A DNA stretch of 64,000 nt from Tamaricihabitans halophyticus (GTDB taxonomy: Bacteria; Actinomycetota; Actinomycetes; Mycobacteriales; Pseudonocardiaceae), in contig NZ_SLXQ01000015.1 of NCBI RefSeq assembly GCF_004340875.1, positions 1-64,000 of the forward strand, in the 5' to 3' direction. The translations under genes and the position numbers were made by a program. Shown in pieces: positions 25,075 to 33,079 of this stretch (positions are counted from its first letter, which is position 1; every line of letters starts with the position of its first letter). Below the pieces are notes generated by a model. It was not told where the DNA came from. It saw nothing but the letters and a program-made list of their open reading frames with translations, and did not search any database.

Positions 25075-26289
25075 ATGCAACTGGACCTGTCGCCAGAAGC
25101 CAAGGCGCTGCGTCGGCGGCTGCGTGACTACTTCGCCAGCCTGATCAACGATGAGGATCGTCGCGACCTGGCCGAGCAGACCGAAGGTGGTCCGACCTTC
25201 AGCCGGCTGTGGCGACAGATCGGTGCCGATGGGTGGCTCGGCGTTGGCTGGCCGGAGAAATACGGTGGCAATGGGGAAGACCCGGAGGCGCTGTTCGTCT
25301 TCTACGACGAAGCGCTACGTGCAAGCGCGCCACTATCGCTGGTCACCTTGAACACCGTGGCGCCGGCGCTGATGAAGTACGGTACATCGGAGCAGAAAGA
25401 CTACTTCCTGCCAAGGATTCTCGCCGGTGAACTGATCTTCGCGATCGGCTACACCGAACCGGACGCTGGTACGGACCTCGCCGCGCTCACCACTCGAGCC
25501 AGGGTCGACGGAGATGAGCTGGTGATCAATGGAAACAAGATCTTCACCAGCGCGGGAATTTATGCCGACTGGATATGGCTGGCGGTACGGACCGACCCGC
25601 AAGCACAGCGTCACCGGGGTATTTCAGTGGTACTCGTACCGACCGACGACCCCGGATTCTCCGCGACGGAGATCCGTACGGTCGGTGGGATCAGCACCGC
25701 GGCGACCTACTACACGGACGTCCGGGTTCCGTTGTCCAATGTGGTAGGTGAACTTGGCGGTGGCTGGCGGATGATCACCAATCAGCTCAATCATGAGCGG
25801 GTCGCACTCGCGGCTCGGGGTGGGATCGCCAATGAGCTGTTCACCGAGGTTCTCGAGTGGAGCAAGCGGCAGCGCTGTGGCGATCGCCGGCTGTTCGACC
25901 TCGGCTGGGTGCGCGACACGCTTGCCGAGGTGTACGCCTTGTTGAGCGCCAGCGATCTGATCAGCCTGCGCCTGGTCGCTGACGTGGCGAACAACAGCCT
26001 CAGTGGTGGTGACTCGGCCGCGGCCAAGGTGTTCGGTACCGAAGCGGTGGTGACCGCGTACGGGAAGCTGCAGGAGGTGCTTGGTGCCGCCGGGTTGGTA
26101 CGGCCGGGTAGCGACGGTGCCGCGCTGCGCGGACGGGTTGAGGCACTGGGTAGAAGGGCACAGACCAACACCTTCGGCGGCGGTTCGAATGAGGTGATGC
26201 GCGACATCGTCGCGGCCTCGGCGCTGGGTATGCCGGTTGCTGGGCGACGTGGCACCGGGACGAGCCAGCGGAACAATGGAGGCAACTGA
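25075..26289 (+). CDS. Acyl-CoA dehydrogenase ChsE4/FadE26-like (catalytic subunit)
   Basis: A 404-aa acyl-CoA dehydrogenase. It has 'GYTEPDAGTDLAALTTRA', the probable catalytic Glu in 'NQLNHERVAL' and the C-terminal 'FGGGSNEVMRDIVAASALGMP' region (partly quoted). N-terminal 'ALRRRLRDYFASL' and 'DGWLGVGWPEKYGG' match FadE26/ChsE4. ATG 25075 follows AGGAG. It is followed 1 nt later by the FadE27-like partner, reproducing the mycobacterial fadE26-fadE27 pair that acts on long C-17 side chains. Confidence 0.83.
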   Translation: MQLDLSPEAKALRRRLRDYFASLINDEDRRDLAEQTEGGPTFSRLWRQIGADGWLGVGWPEKYGGNGEDPEALFVFYDEALRASAPLSLVTLNTVAPALMKYGTSEQKDYFLPRILAGELIFAIGYTEPDAGTDLAALTTRARVDGDELVINGNKIFTSAGIYADWIWLAVRTDPQAQRHRGISVVLVPTDDPGFSATEIRTVGGISTAATYYTDVRVPLSNVVGELGGGWRMITNQLNHERVALAARGGIANELFTEVLEWSKRQRCGDRRLFDLGWVRDTLAEVYALLSASDLISLRLVADVANNSLSGGDSAAAKVFGTEAVVTAYGKLQEVLGAAGLVRPGSDGAALRGRVEALGRRAQTNTFGGGSNEVMRDIVAASALGMPVAGRRGTGTSQRNNGGN

Positions 26290-26290
26290 G

Positions 26291-27451
26291 ATGGACTTCA
26301 CGCTGGATGACGATCTGCGGGCGCTCGCCGAACTGAGTGGACGCATTCTTACCGACTTCGGGGAGCCGGCGCATCTCGCCAAGGTCGAAGCGGACCACGG
26401 CGGGGTCGATTGGCAGCTGTGGGCGGCATTAGCCGAAGCTGGCCTGCTGGGTATCGCCGTTCCCGAGCGTGTCGGTGGCGCCGGGATGGGGATGCTTGGC
26501 CTGGTCACGCTGCTCGAGCAGCAGGGCCGGTCGGTGACGCCGGTGCCACTGTGGTCGACGGCGGTCGCCATGCAGGCACTCGTCCAGTTCGGCTCAGCCG
26601 AACTGGTTGACCACTGGTTACCGGAGCTGCTGACTGGCTCAACGGTGCTGAGCTGTGCCTTCGCGACATCCCCAGGGGAGACCGCGGTGGCCACCGCGAC
26701 CGCGAACGGCGCGGGATGGTTGGTGCGCGGCGACCTCGGGCCGGTGCCAGCTGGCGATATCGCCGAGGCGATCCTGCTACCGGCCGTTACCGAGGGCGGC
26801 GAGCTGATCATGGTTGTTCTGCGCACCAAGCAGACCGGCGTACACATCACGCGGATTGGCGTCACGAGCAGGGAAAGCTATGCGCTGGTATGCCTCGATG
26901 GCGCTCAGGTGGACGCGGGTCAGCGGCTTCCCGGGGATGGATCGCGGATTCTCGAGTGGACCGTGCGGCGCGCACGCGTGGCGCTTGCGGCACTACAGCT
27001 CGGTGTTTGCGCGCAGGCATTACGGATGACCGCCGACTACACCGCCAAGCGGGTGCAGTTCGGCCGGCCGCTGGCCACGAATCAAGCCGTCACTCAACGC
27101 GCGGCGGACGGCTACCTCGATGTCGAGGGGATACGGCTGACCACTCAACGCGCGGCGCTGCTGATGGACGGCGAGCACACCGACGAAGAGCCAAAGGCAG
27201 CGCTCACCGCCAAGTGGTGGGCGGCAACGGCGGGGTTACGCGTCGTGCACACCGCCCAACATCTGCACGGCGGAATTGGCGCGGATATCGACTACCCGAT
27301 CCATCGGTACTTCCTGTGGGGGCGACAGCTTGCGTTCACCATGGGGAGCGCGGGTGCGATCGCCGCCGAACTCGGTATCGAACTAGCGCACGGCGCTTCG
27401 ATTGGTGCTCCCGCACTGACCGAACCCAGGCATACCGAACCAGCGAGCTAG
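26291..27451 (+). CDS. Acyl-CoA dehydrogenase ChsE5/FadE27-like (partner subunit)
   Basis: A 386-aa dehydrogenase homologue with 'KRVQFGRPLATNQAVTQRAADGYLD' and 'LHGGIGADIDYPIHRYFLW' (partly quoted), close to FadE27/ChsE5. The base-bearing Glu segment is absent, as expected for this subunit. ATG 26291 starts one base after the stop of the catalytic partner. Together they should introduce the alpha-beta double bond into a steroid side-chain CoA thioester. Confidence 0.82.
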   Translation: MDFTLDDDLRALAELSGRILTDFGEPAHLAKVEADHGGVDWQLWAALAEAGLLGIAVPERVGGAGMGMLGLVTLLEQQGRSVTPVPLWSTAVAMQALVQFGSAELVDHWLPELLTGSTVLSCAFATSPGETAVATATANGAGWLVRGDLGPVPAGDIAEAILLPAVTEGGELIMVVLRTKQTGVHITRIGVTSRESYALVCLDGAQVDAGQRLPGDGSRILEWTVRRARVALAALQLGVCAQALRMTADYTAKRVQFGRPLATNQAVTQRAADGYLDVEGIRLTTQRAALLMDGEHTDEEPKAALTAKWWAATAGLRVVHTAQHLHGGIGADIDYPIHRYFLWGRQLAFTMGSAGAIAAELGIELAHGASIGAPALTEPRHTEPAS

Positions 27452-27461
27452 GAGGATTGCG

Positions 27462-28595
27462 ATGCCCGCACCGGTGATTGTGGATGCCGCCCGCACGCCC
27501 TACGGCAAGCGTGGCGGGGTACTCGCCAGCTGGCACCCTGCCGAGCTGCTTGGCCTTGCGCAGGCAGATCTGTGCAAGCGAGCCGGAATCGATCCGGCCG
27601 AGATCGGCGAGATCATTGGCGGCTGTGTTACCCAGGCGGGGGAGCAGGCCGGACATATCGTGCGGACCGCCTGGCTGCATGCCGGCCTACCAGAGGAGAC
27701 CGGCGCGACCACGATCGACGCGCAATGTGGGTCCGCGCAACAGTCCGTCCACCTGGTCGCGGCACAGATCGCCGCCGGCGCGATCGACGCGGGCCTTGCC
27801 TGTGGCGTCGAAGCGATGTCCAGGGTTCCGCTGAGAGCCAATATCGGCGAAGGGATCGGCTCACCGCGCCCGGACAGCTGGGCCATTGACCTTCCCGCGC
27901 AGTACGAAGCCGCGGATCGGATCGCCAGACGGCGTGGTTTCACCCGTGCCGAGATCGACGCGTTCGGCCTCCGCTCGCAGCAGCGGGCTCGCGCGGCATG
28001 GGATGCCGGCCGGCTCGACCGCCAGATTCTGCCGGTTCCGACCGCGGACGGTGGCACGATGACCGTGGATGAAGGCCTGCGGGAAACCAGTATGTCGGCG
28101 CTGGCTGGGCTACGGCCGATCCTGGGCGACGGCTTGCATACCGCGGGGACCGCCTCGCAGATCTCCGACGGGGCAAGCGCCGCGCTGCTGGTCGAGGAAG
28201 GCAGGGCGCGCGCCATCGGCTTGCGTCCACGGGCGCGGATCCTCGCGCACTGCCTGGTTGGCGCCGAACCGAGGTACCTGCTCGATGGGCCGGTCCGGGC
28301 GGCCGAGCGGTTGCTGGATCGCACTGGGACGACCATCGCTGATTTCGACCTTTTCGAGGTGAACGAAGCCTTCGCGGCCGTACCGATGTCGTTCGCTCGG
28401 GCGCACGATGTCGATCCGGAGAAACTCAATGTCAACGGTGGCGCGATCGCGGTTGGCCATCCGGTCGGTTCGAGCGGTATCCGACTCCTTGCCACGATCA
28501 TCGACGAGCTGGAACGCCGGGATCAGACACTCGGCCTGGTCGCGGTATGCGCTGGCGGCGCGATGGCCACGGGCGCGGTGATCGAACGGATCTGA
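27462..28595 (+). CDS. fadA5: Thiolase FadA5-like (side-chain thiolysis)
   Basis: A 377-aa thiolase with the nucleophile Cys in 'DAQCGSAQQ' (near residue 90), His in 'GGAIAVGHPVG' and the second Cys in 'AVCAGGAM'. 'GGCVTQAGEQAGHIVR', 'CGVEAMSRV' and 'LVGAEPRYLLDGPV' agree with mycobacterial FadA5, which cleaves 3-oxo side-chain CoA esters to shorten C24 to C22. ATG 27462 follows AGGAGG, 10 nt after the FadE27-like gene. Confidence 0.86.
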   Translation: MPAPVIVDAARTPYGKRGGVLASWHPAELLGLAQADLCKRAGIDPAEIGEIIGGCVTQAGEQAGHIVRTAWLHAGLPEETGATTIDAQCGSAQQSVHLVAAQIAAGAIDAGLACGVEAMSRVPLRANIGEGIGSPRPDSWAIDLPAQYEAADRIARRRGFTRAEIDAFGLRSQQRARAAWDAGRLDRQILPVPTADGGTMTVDEGLRETSMSALAGLRPILGDGLHTAGTASQISDGASAALLVEEGRARAIGLRPRARILAHCLVGAEPRYLLDGPVRAAERLLDRTGTTIADFDLFEVNEAFAAVPMSFARAHDVDPEKLNVNGGAIAVGHPVGSSGIRLLATIIDELERRDQTLGLVAVCAGGAMATGAVIERI

Positions 28596-28626
28596 GCGTT
28601 CTATCGAGCGAGGGAAAGGAGCGCCG

Positions 28627-30255
28627 ATGACCGTGCGGGACGAGGTGCTCGCCGCGTTGACCGCCCCTGGCGCACCCTTCGAGATCGGGGAGGCTGATGT
28701 ACTGGGTGAACCGATGCGGGTATTCGCCAACCGGCACCGCGCCCTGAGCGAACTGATTCGCGGATCGACTCGGTTCGGCGACCGGCCCTATCTGGTGACC
28801 GAATATGGCAGTCTCAGCTTCACCGCGCACTATCGAGCCGTTGCGGCGATAGCCACCGCGTTGCGTACCGAGTATGGCGTCGGCAAGGGCGATCGGGTCG
28901 CCATCTGTGCGCCAAACTGTCCAGAATGGATTATCGCGTTCTGGGCTACGGTGTCGCTCGGCGCCATCGCCGTCGGAATGAATTCGATGTGGACGGCTCA
29001 GGAGACCGAGTACGGGTTGGACCTGACCGAGCCGGTGTTGCTGGTCGCGGATGGCCCGCGCGCGGAGCTTGCCGGTAACCGGGAGGTGCCGGTGCTTACC
29101 GTGGAATCGGGTATTCCGGAGCTGATCGACCGATACGCGGATGCCGAGCTTCCCGAGGTCCAGGTGGACGAGGACGACCCCGCGGTCATCCTGTTCACCA
29201 GCGGCACGACGGGAAGGGCAAAGGGCGCCACCCATTCGCACCGCAACGTGCTCGCCGCCTGCTGGTTCCACCTCGTCAACGACGCGGTGGCAACGGAGCT
29301 GGGCAACCCGCCGGGGTACCGGCGGTTCCTCCTCGTGACGCCGCTGTTTCATATCGCTTCGCTGCACAACCTTGCCGTGGCCCGGCTCGTCGATGGTGAC
29401 ACGGCGGTACTGCATCTCGGCCGGTTCGATATCAACGAGGTGCTGCGCCTCGTCGAGCGGGAACGGGTCACGAACTGGGGCGCGGTGCCCACGATGGTCT
29501 CGCGGCTGATCGAGCATTCCCAGCTGGCCGCATACGATCTGAGCTCATTGCGCGCGATCTCGGTCAACAGCGCGCCGTCTTCGCCGGAACTGAAACAACG
29601 CCTGCGCGAGGTGCTACCCGCGGCGGAGCGTTCCCTTGGCACCAGCTATGGGCTTACCGAATCGTCGACCGCGGCTACTCTGGCCTCGCCCGCGGACCTG
29701 CGCGCCGATCCGGAAACAGTCGGATCGCCAGTGCCCACAATGGAGGTCGAGGTTCGTGATGTGCACGGCAATGCGGTCGTGGACGGCACTGAGGGGGAGA
29801 TCTGTCTGCGCGGGCCGCAGATGATGCTTGGCTACTGGCGTGATCCGCGGGCCACCGAGGCATCGAGCGCGCCGCATCGTTGGTTCCGCACCGGTGATCT
29901 TGGCGCCATGGTGGATGGTCAGTTGCGGGTGTCGAGCCGGCGATCAGATCTGATCCTGCGCGGCGGGGAGAACGTCTATCCGGCCGAAGTGGAGAACCAG
30001 CTGAGTACCCACCCAGCGGTTCGGGAATGCATCGTGCTCGGTACGCCACATCAGGATCTCGGGCAAGAGGTGGCGGCCGTTGTGGTGGTCTGGCCAGGGA
30101 TTGTGGTTACCGAGCAGGAATTGCGGGACTATGTGGGGACACAGATCGCGCGCTACAAGGTGCCTTCCCGGTGGGTGATCACCACCCATGGGCTGCCAAG
30201 GAACGCCACCGGAAAGGTCAACCGGGCACAGGTGCGGTTGACCTCGCGCGGCTAG
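28627..30255 (+). CDS. Acyl-CoA ligase of the side-chain operon
   Basis: A 542-aa ANL-family ligase: P-loop LFTSGTTGRAKG (near residue 200), SYGLTE, TGDLG, 'GGENVYPAEVE' and the C-terminal Lys in 'NATGKVNR'. Last gene of the KstR2-type box 4 operon, after the FadE and FadA genes, so it most likely activates a steroid side-chain carboxylate (bile-acid- or C22-type). Family resemblance is to FadD17/FadD19-class ligases but I cannot choose between them. ATG 28627 follows AAAGGAG. Its stop abuts a convergent gene. Confidence 0.78.
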   Translation: MTVRDEVLAALTAPGAPFEIGEADVLGEPMRVFANRHRALSELIRGSTRFGDRPYLVTEYGSLSFTAHYRAVAAIATALRTEYGVGKGDRVAICAPNCPEWIIAFWATVSLGAIAVGMNSMWTAQETEYGLDLTEPVLLVADGPRAELAGNREVPVLTVESGIPELIDRYADAELPEVQVDEDDPAVILFTSGTTGRAKGATHSHRNVLAACWFHLVNDAVATELGNPPGYRRFLLVTPLFHIASLHNLAVARLVDGDTAVLHLGRFDINEVLRLVERERVTNWGAVPTMVSRLIEHSQLAAYDLSSLRAISVNSAPSSPELKQRLREVLPAAERSLGTSYGLTESSTAATLASPADLRADPETVGSPVPTMEVEVRDVHGNAVVDGTEGEICLRGPQMMLGYWRDPRATEASSAPHRWFRTGDLGAMVDGQLRVSSRRSDLILRGGENVYPAEVENQLSTHPAVRECIVLGTPHQDLGQEVAAVVVVWPGIVVTEQELRDYVGTQIARYKVPSRWVITTHGLPRNATGKVNRAQVRLTSRG

Positions 30256-31587
30256 CTAGGTGTCGTCTGGCCTCACGATCCCGCGAGCGACACCGAGTTC
30301 GACAAGGTCCTGTGGACGCAGTCGAAGCTGGTTGGCGATGGCGGGTACGTCCGCTTCGGGGCGTTTGAGGATCGCGGTAGCGGCTTCGGGGGAGGTCACC
30401 GAGAAGTAGCTGTCCGGTGTTACCCAGGTGTGTTCCGGCGACGCGAACGCCAGCGCGCCGCCCGAACCGCCCTCGCCGATCACCAGGGAGGTTACCGGTA
30501 CCGCAGCTTCGGCGATCGCGGCGAACAGCTCGGCGATCGCCGAGCCGGCTCCGGCACGCTCGGCCATACCGTCATTGGCCGCGCCATTGGTGTCCACAAG
30601 CGTCAGTACGGGGATGCTCAACCTGTCGGCGAGCCGAACCAACCGCGCGGCTGTCCGGAAACCGGCGGGCAACGTGGCGGTGCCGCATTGTGCGGCGTAG
30701 GCGACCGCCTCGCCGTGCCGGAACCCGATACCGCACAGCACACCGGCGTCCACCCCGCCGCACCGGTCCCCGCTGAGGTTCTCGCGCCAGGCGAAGTAGC
30801 TATCCAGATACCTCGCCGCGCGCGGCCTGCTGGGTTCCCGTGCCGCGCGCACCGCTGCCCAACCGGTGGCTGGTGCCGTGCTGTGGCCGAGCGCGGCCGG
30901 CGGTGGCGCAGCCTTCGATGCCGGGCGGGTGAGCAGTCGGACCCAGCGCGTCACGGCGGCACCAAGCGATTCCGGTGTGACGATCTGGTCCACGTGACCG
31001 CCGGCGAGCTGCCCCTCCGCGGTGTACGCCGTCGGATCCCCCTCGGGCCGTACCCGCGAACCAGCGAAGCCGACCTGCGCGCCGGTAAGAGCAAGCGTCA
31101 CGTCCGCGCCGGCGCCGAGTGTGGCCCAACCGCCACCCGTTGTCGGGTCGCGCAGTACCGCCAGCTGCGGCAGACCGGCCTGCCGGGTCAGTGCCGATTC
31201 CCTGGCGATGCGCTGTAGTTGGCTCAGCGCCCGCATACCTTCCTGCATACGGCTGCCGCCCGTTGCCACGAGAGACACCACGGGCGCCCGTAACTCTCGC
31301 GCCGCCCGGAAGGCCGCCGCTATCCGGTTTCCCGTCTCGCCGCCGACGGAACCACCGAGAAAACCGAACTCGAATGCGATAACGACGGTCCGCGTGCCGC
31401 CGATGTCCCCAACTCCGCATACCACCGATTCGCGTTCACCCGTGCGATCGGCGGCTTCGGCGAGCGCGCGGGAATAACCTGGCCACTCGATCGGTCCGTC
31501 CGTAGTGGACACCGTGACTTGATCGGTGGCGAACTCGACAAACGAGGACGCCACCCGGTCGATGACCGCGCGCGCCGGTTCAGCCAT
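30256..31587 (-). CDS. Fused AccD/AccA-like carboxyltransferase, possible malonyl-CoA decarboxylase
   Basis: A 443-aa protein with two crotonase-like carboxyltransferase halves. The N-half (~1-215) is AccD/MdcD-like ('GGSVGGETGNRI', 'GGSRMQEGM', 'DPTTGGGWATLGAGAD'). The C-half (~245-443) is AccA/MdcE-like ('TNGAANDGMAERAGAGSAIA', 'IGEGGSGGALAFA'). The N-terminal Cys4 zinc ribbon of AccD is absent, and no biotin carboxylase or biotin carrier gene is nearby. It overlaps the matB-like gene by 8 nt. In other malonate operons this place is held by malonyl-CoA decarboxylase (MatA), so I infer decarboxylation of malonyl-CoA; a biotin-dependent role with distant partners is the alternative. Confidence 0.72.
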   Translation of the reverse strand: MAEPARAVIDRVASSFVEFATDQVTVSTTDGPIEWPGYSRALAEAADRTGERESVVCGVGDIGGTRTVVIAFEFGFLGGSVGGETGNRIAAAFRAARELRAPVVSLVATGGSRMQEGMRALSQLQRIARESALTRQAGLPQLAVLRDPTTGGGWATLGAGADVTLALTGAQVGFAGSRVRPEGDPTAYTAEGQLAGGHVDQIVTPESLGAAVTRWVRLLTRPASKAAPPPAALGHSTAPATGWAAVRAAREPSRPRAARYLDSYFAWRENLSGDRCGGVDAGVLCGIGFRHGEAVAYAAQCGTATLPAGFRTAARLVRLADRLSIPVLTLVDTNGAANDGMAERAGAGSAIAELFAAIAEAAVPVTSLVIGEGGSGGALAFASPEHTWVTPDSYFSVTSPEAATAILKRPEADVPAIANQLRLRPQDLVELGVARGIVRPDDT

Positions 31588-33031
31588 GCAGAGCCCGCTT
31601 CATCACCTTGCCCATGTCGTTGCGCGGCAAGGATTCTTGAAACCGTACCACCCTCGGCCGCTTATGCGGGGTGAGCAGCCGTGCCACATGATCGGCCAGC
31701 TCGCGTTCGGTGGGCGGGGTACCGTCCGGTACGACCCACGCCACGATTCGCTCGCCGAGGTCGTCGTCCGGTTCGCCGGTAACAGCCACCTCGGCAACCG
31801 CGGGATGCTCGAGCAGCGCGTTCTCGATCTCACCCGCGCCGATCTTGTAACCACCGCTTTTGATGATGTCGGTGGCTTTCCTGCCGACGATTCGAATGTA
31901 ACCGTCGGAATCCCGAGTGGCCACGTCGCCGGTGGCGAACCAGCCGTCCACGAACGCCGCTGCCGTCGCGTCCGGGCGGTTCAGGTACTCGGTGAACAGG
32001 TTCGGGCCACGTACGTGGATTTCTCCCACGGTTTCACCATCGCTCGTGTCGATCGTTGTGCCGGCCTCATCGACGAGGCGCAACTCGACTCCGTGCAGCG
32101 GAACACCCACGGTTCCCGGCTTGGCCGGCCCCCGTGCGGGGACACTGGTGTTCATCAGTGTCTCGCTCATCCCGTACCGCTCCACGACATGCTGACCGGT
32201 CGCCTCGAAGATGCGCTGGTGATCGGTAACCGGGAGGGCCGCCGAGCCGGATACCAGCAGCCGGGCACCGCGTAGGGCAGCCGCGAGTGCGGGGGCATCG
32301 GCGACTTCCAGTGCGATCCGGTGATACATCGTGGGTACGCCGAACAGCATCGTGCCGTCGTCGGCCAGGGTGTTCGCGAGCTCAGCGGTGTCGAACCGAC
32401 CAAGGTGGCGCACCGAACCACCTCGGCGCAGGGGGCCGAGGATGCCCAGAATCAAGCCGTGTACGTGAAACAGCGGCAGCGCGTGCACCAGTACGTCCTC
32501 GTCGGTCCACTGCCAGATGTCGGCGACCGCGTCCAGCGTCGCGGCGATCGCGCCCTGGGTAAGCACGACACCTTTCGGTAGACCGGTTGTTCCCGAGGTG
32601 TAGACGATCACCGCCGGCGCCGCGTCGTTCGGCTCCGGCGTCGCGGCTACCGGCGAAGGGCTGAGGTCCACATCGTGTCGCGGCAGTGCGGCCAGCTCCG
32701 GTGGCAGCTGTGCCGCCGGTTCGGCGAGTACCAGCGCGGGCGCACTGTCCGCGACGATATGCGCGAGCTCGCGCTCGCCGATCTTCGGGTTCACCGGAAC
32801 TACGGGTACTCCAGCCAGCAGAGCGGCTACCACCCCCACGCTGGTCTCTAATGTGGACGTTGCCCACACCGCGACCCGGCTGGCGCCCGTGGCGCGCAAG
32901 GAGTTGGCGAGTCCGCCCGCGACGGCGGCCAACTCGGCGTAGCTCAGTGACCGATCCGGAAAGCTCAGTGCGAGTTTGCTGGACGCGGTTTCCAACACGG
33001 GAAACAGCCCCGCGGATGCCTGGTCGGACAC
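31580..33031 (-). CDS. matB: Malonyl-CoA synthetase, MatB-like
   Basis: A 483-aa ANL ligase with P-loop VYTSGTTGLPKG (near residue 150), 'ALPLFHVHGL', 'GVPTMYHRIA', 'RYGMSETLMNTSV', 'GRKATDIIKSGGYKIGAGEIENALLEHP' (partly quoted) and Lys in 'NDMGKVMKRAL'. These agree nearly word for word with Streptomyces MatB, which makes malonyl-CoA or methylmalonyl-CoA from the diacid, ATP and CoA. Co-transcribed with the MatC-like carrier upstream and the carboxyltransferase gene downstream. Confidence 0.9.
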   Translation of the reverse strand: MSDQASAGLFPVLETASSKLALSFPDRSLSYAELAAVAGGLANSLRATGASRVAVWATSTLETSVGVVAALLAGVPVVPVNPKIGERELAHIVADSAPALVLAEPAAQLPPELAALPRHDVDLSPSPVAATPEPNDAAPAVIVYTSGTTGLPKGVVLTQGAIAATLDAVADIWQWTDEDVLVHALPLFHVHGLILGILGPLRRGGSVRHLGRFDTAELANTLADDGTMLFGVPTMYHRIALEVADAPALAAALRGARLLVSGSAALPVTDHQRIFEATGQHVVERYGMSETLMNTSVPARGPAKPGTVGVPLHGVELRLVDEAGTTIDTSDGETVGEIHVRGPNLFTEYLNRPDATAAAFVDGWFATGDVATRDSDGYIRIVGRKATDIIKSGGYKIGAGEIENALLEHPAVAEVAVTGEPDDDLGERIVAWVVPDGTPPTERELADHVARLLTPHKRPRVVRFQESLPRNDMGKVMKRALHG

Positions 33032-33079
33032 GAGTGCTCCTTATCGTCGATATGCCATGCGCTGGCCTGCCCGCGCCGG

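Noticed and set aside
2260-30255. Complete steroid degradation pathway in the window
   Set aside because: No 3-ketosteroid dehydrogenase, 9-hydroxylase, meta-cleavage (HsaA-D-like) or Mce4 genes were seen, so ring A/B degradation must be elsewhere or absent.
30256-31587. Acetyl-CoA carboxylase carboxyltransferase (housekeeping)
   Set aside because: No AccD zinc ribbon, no biotin carboxylase or carrier gene nearby, and the context is a malonate operon; kept only as an alternative.
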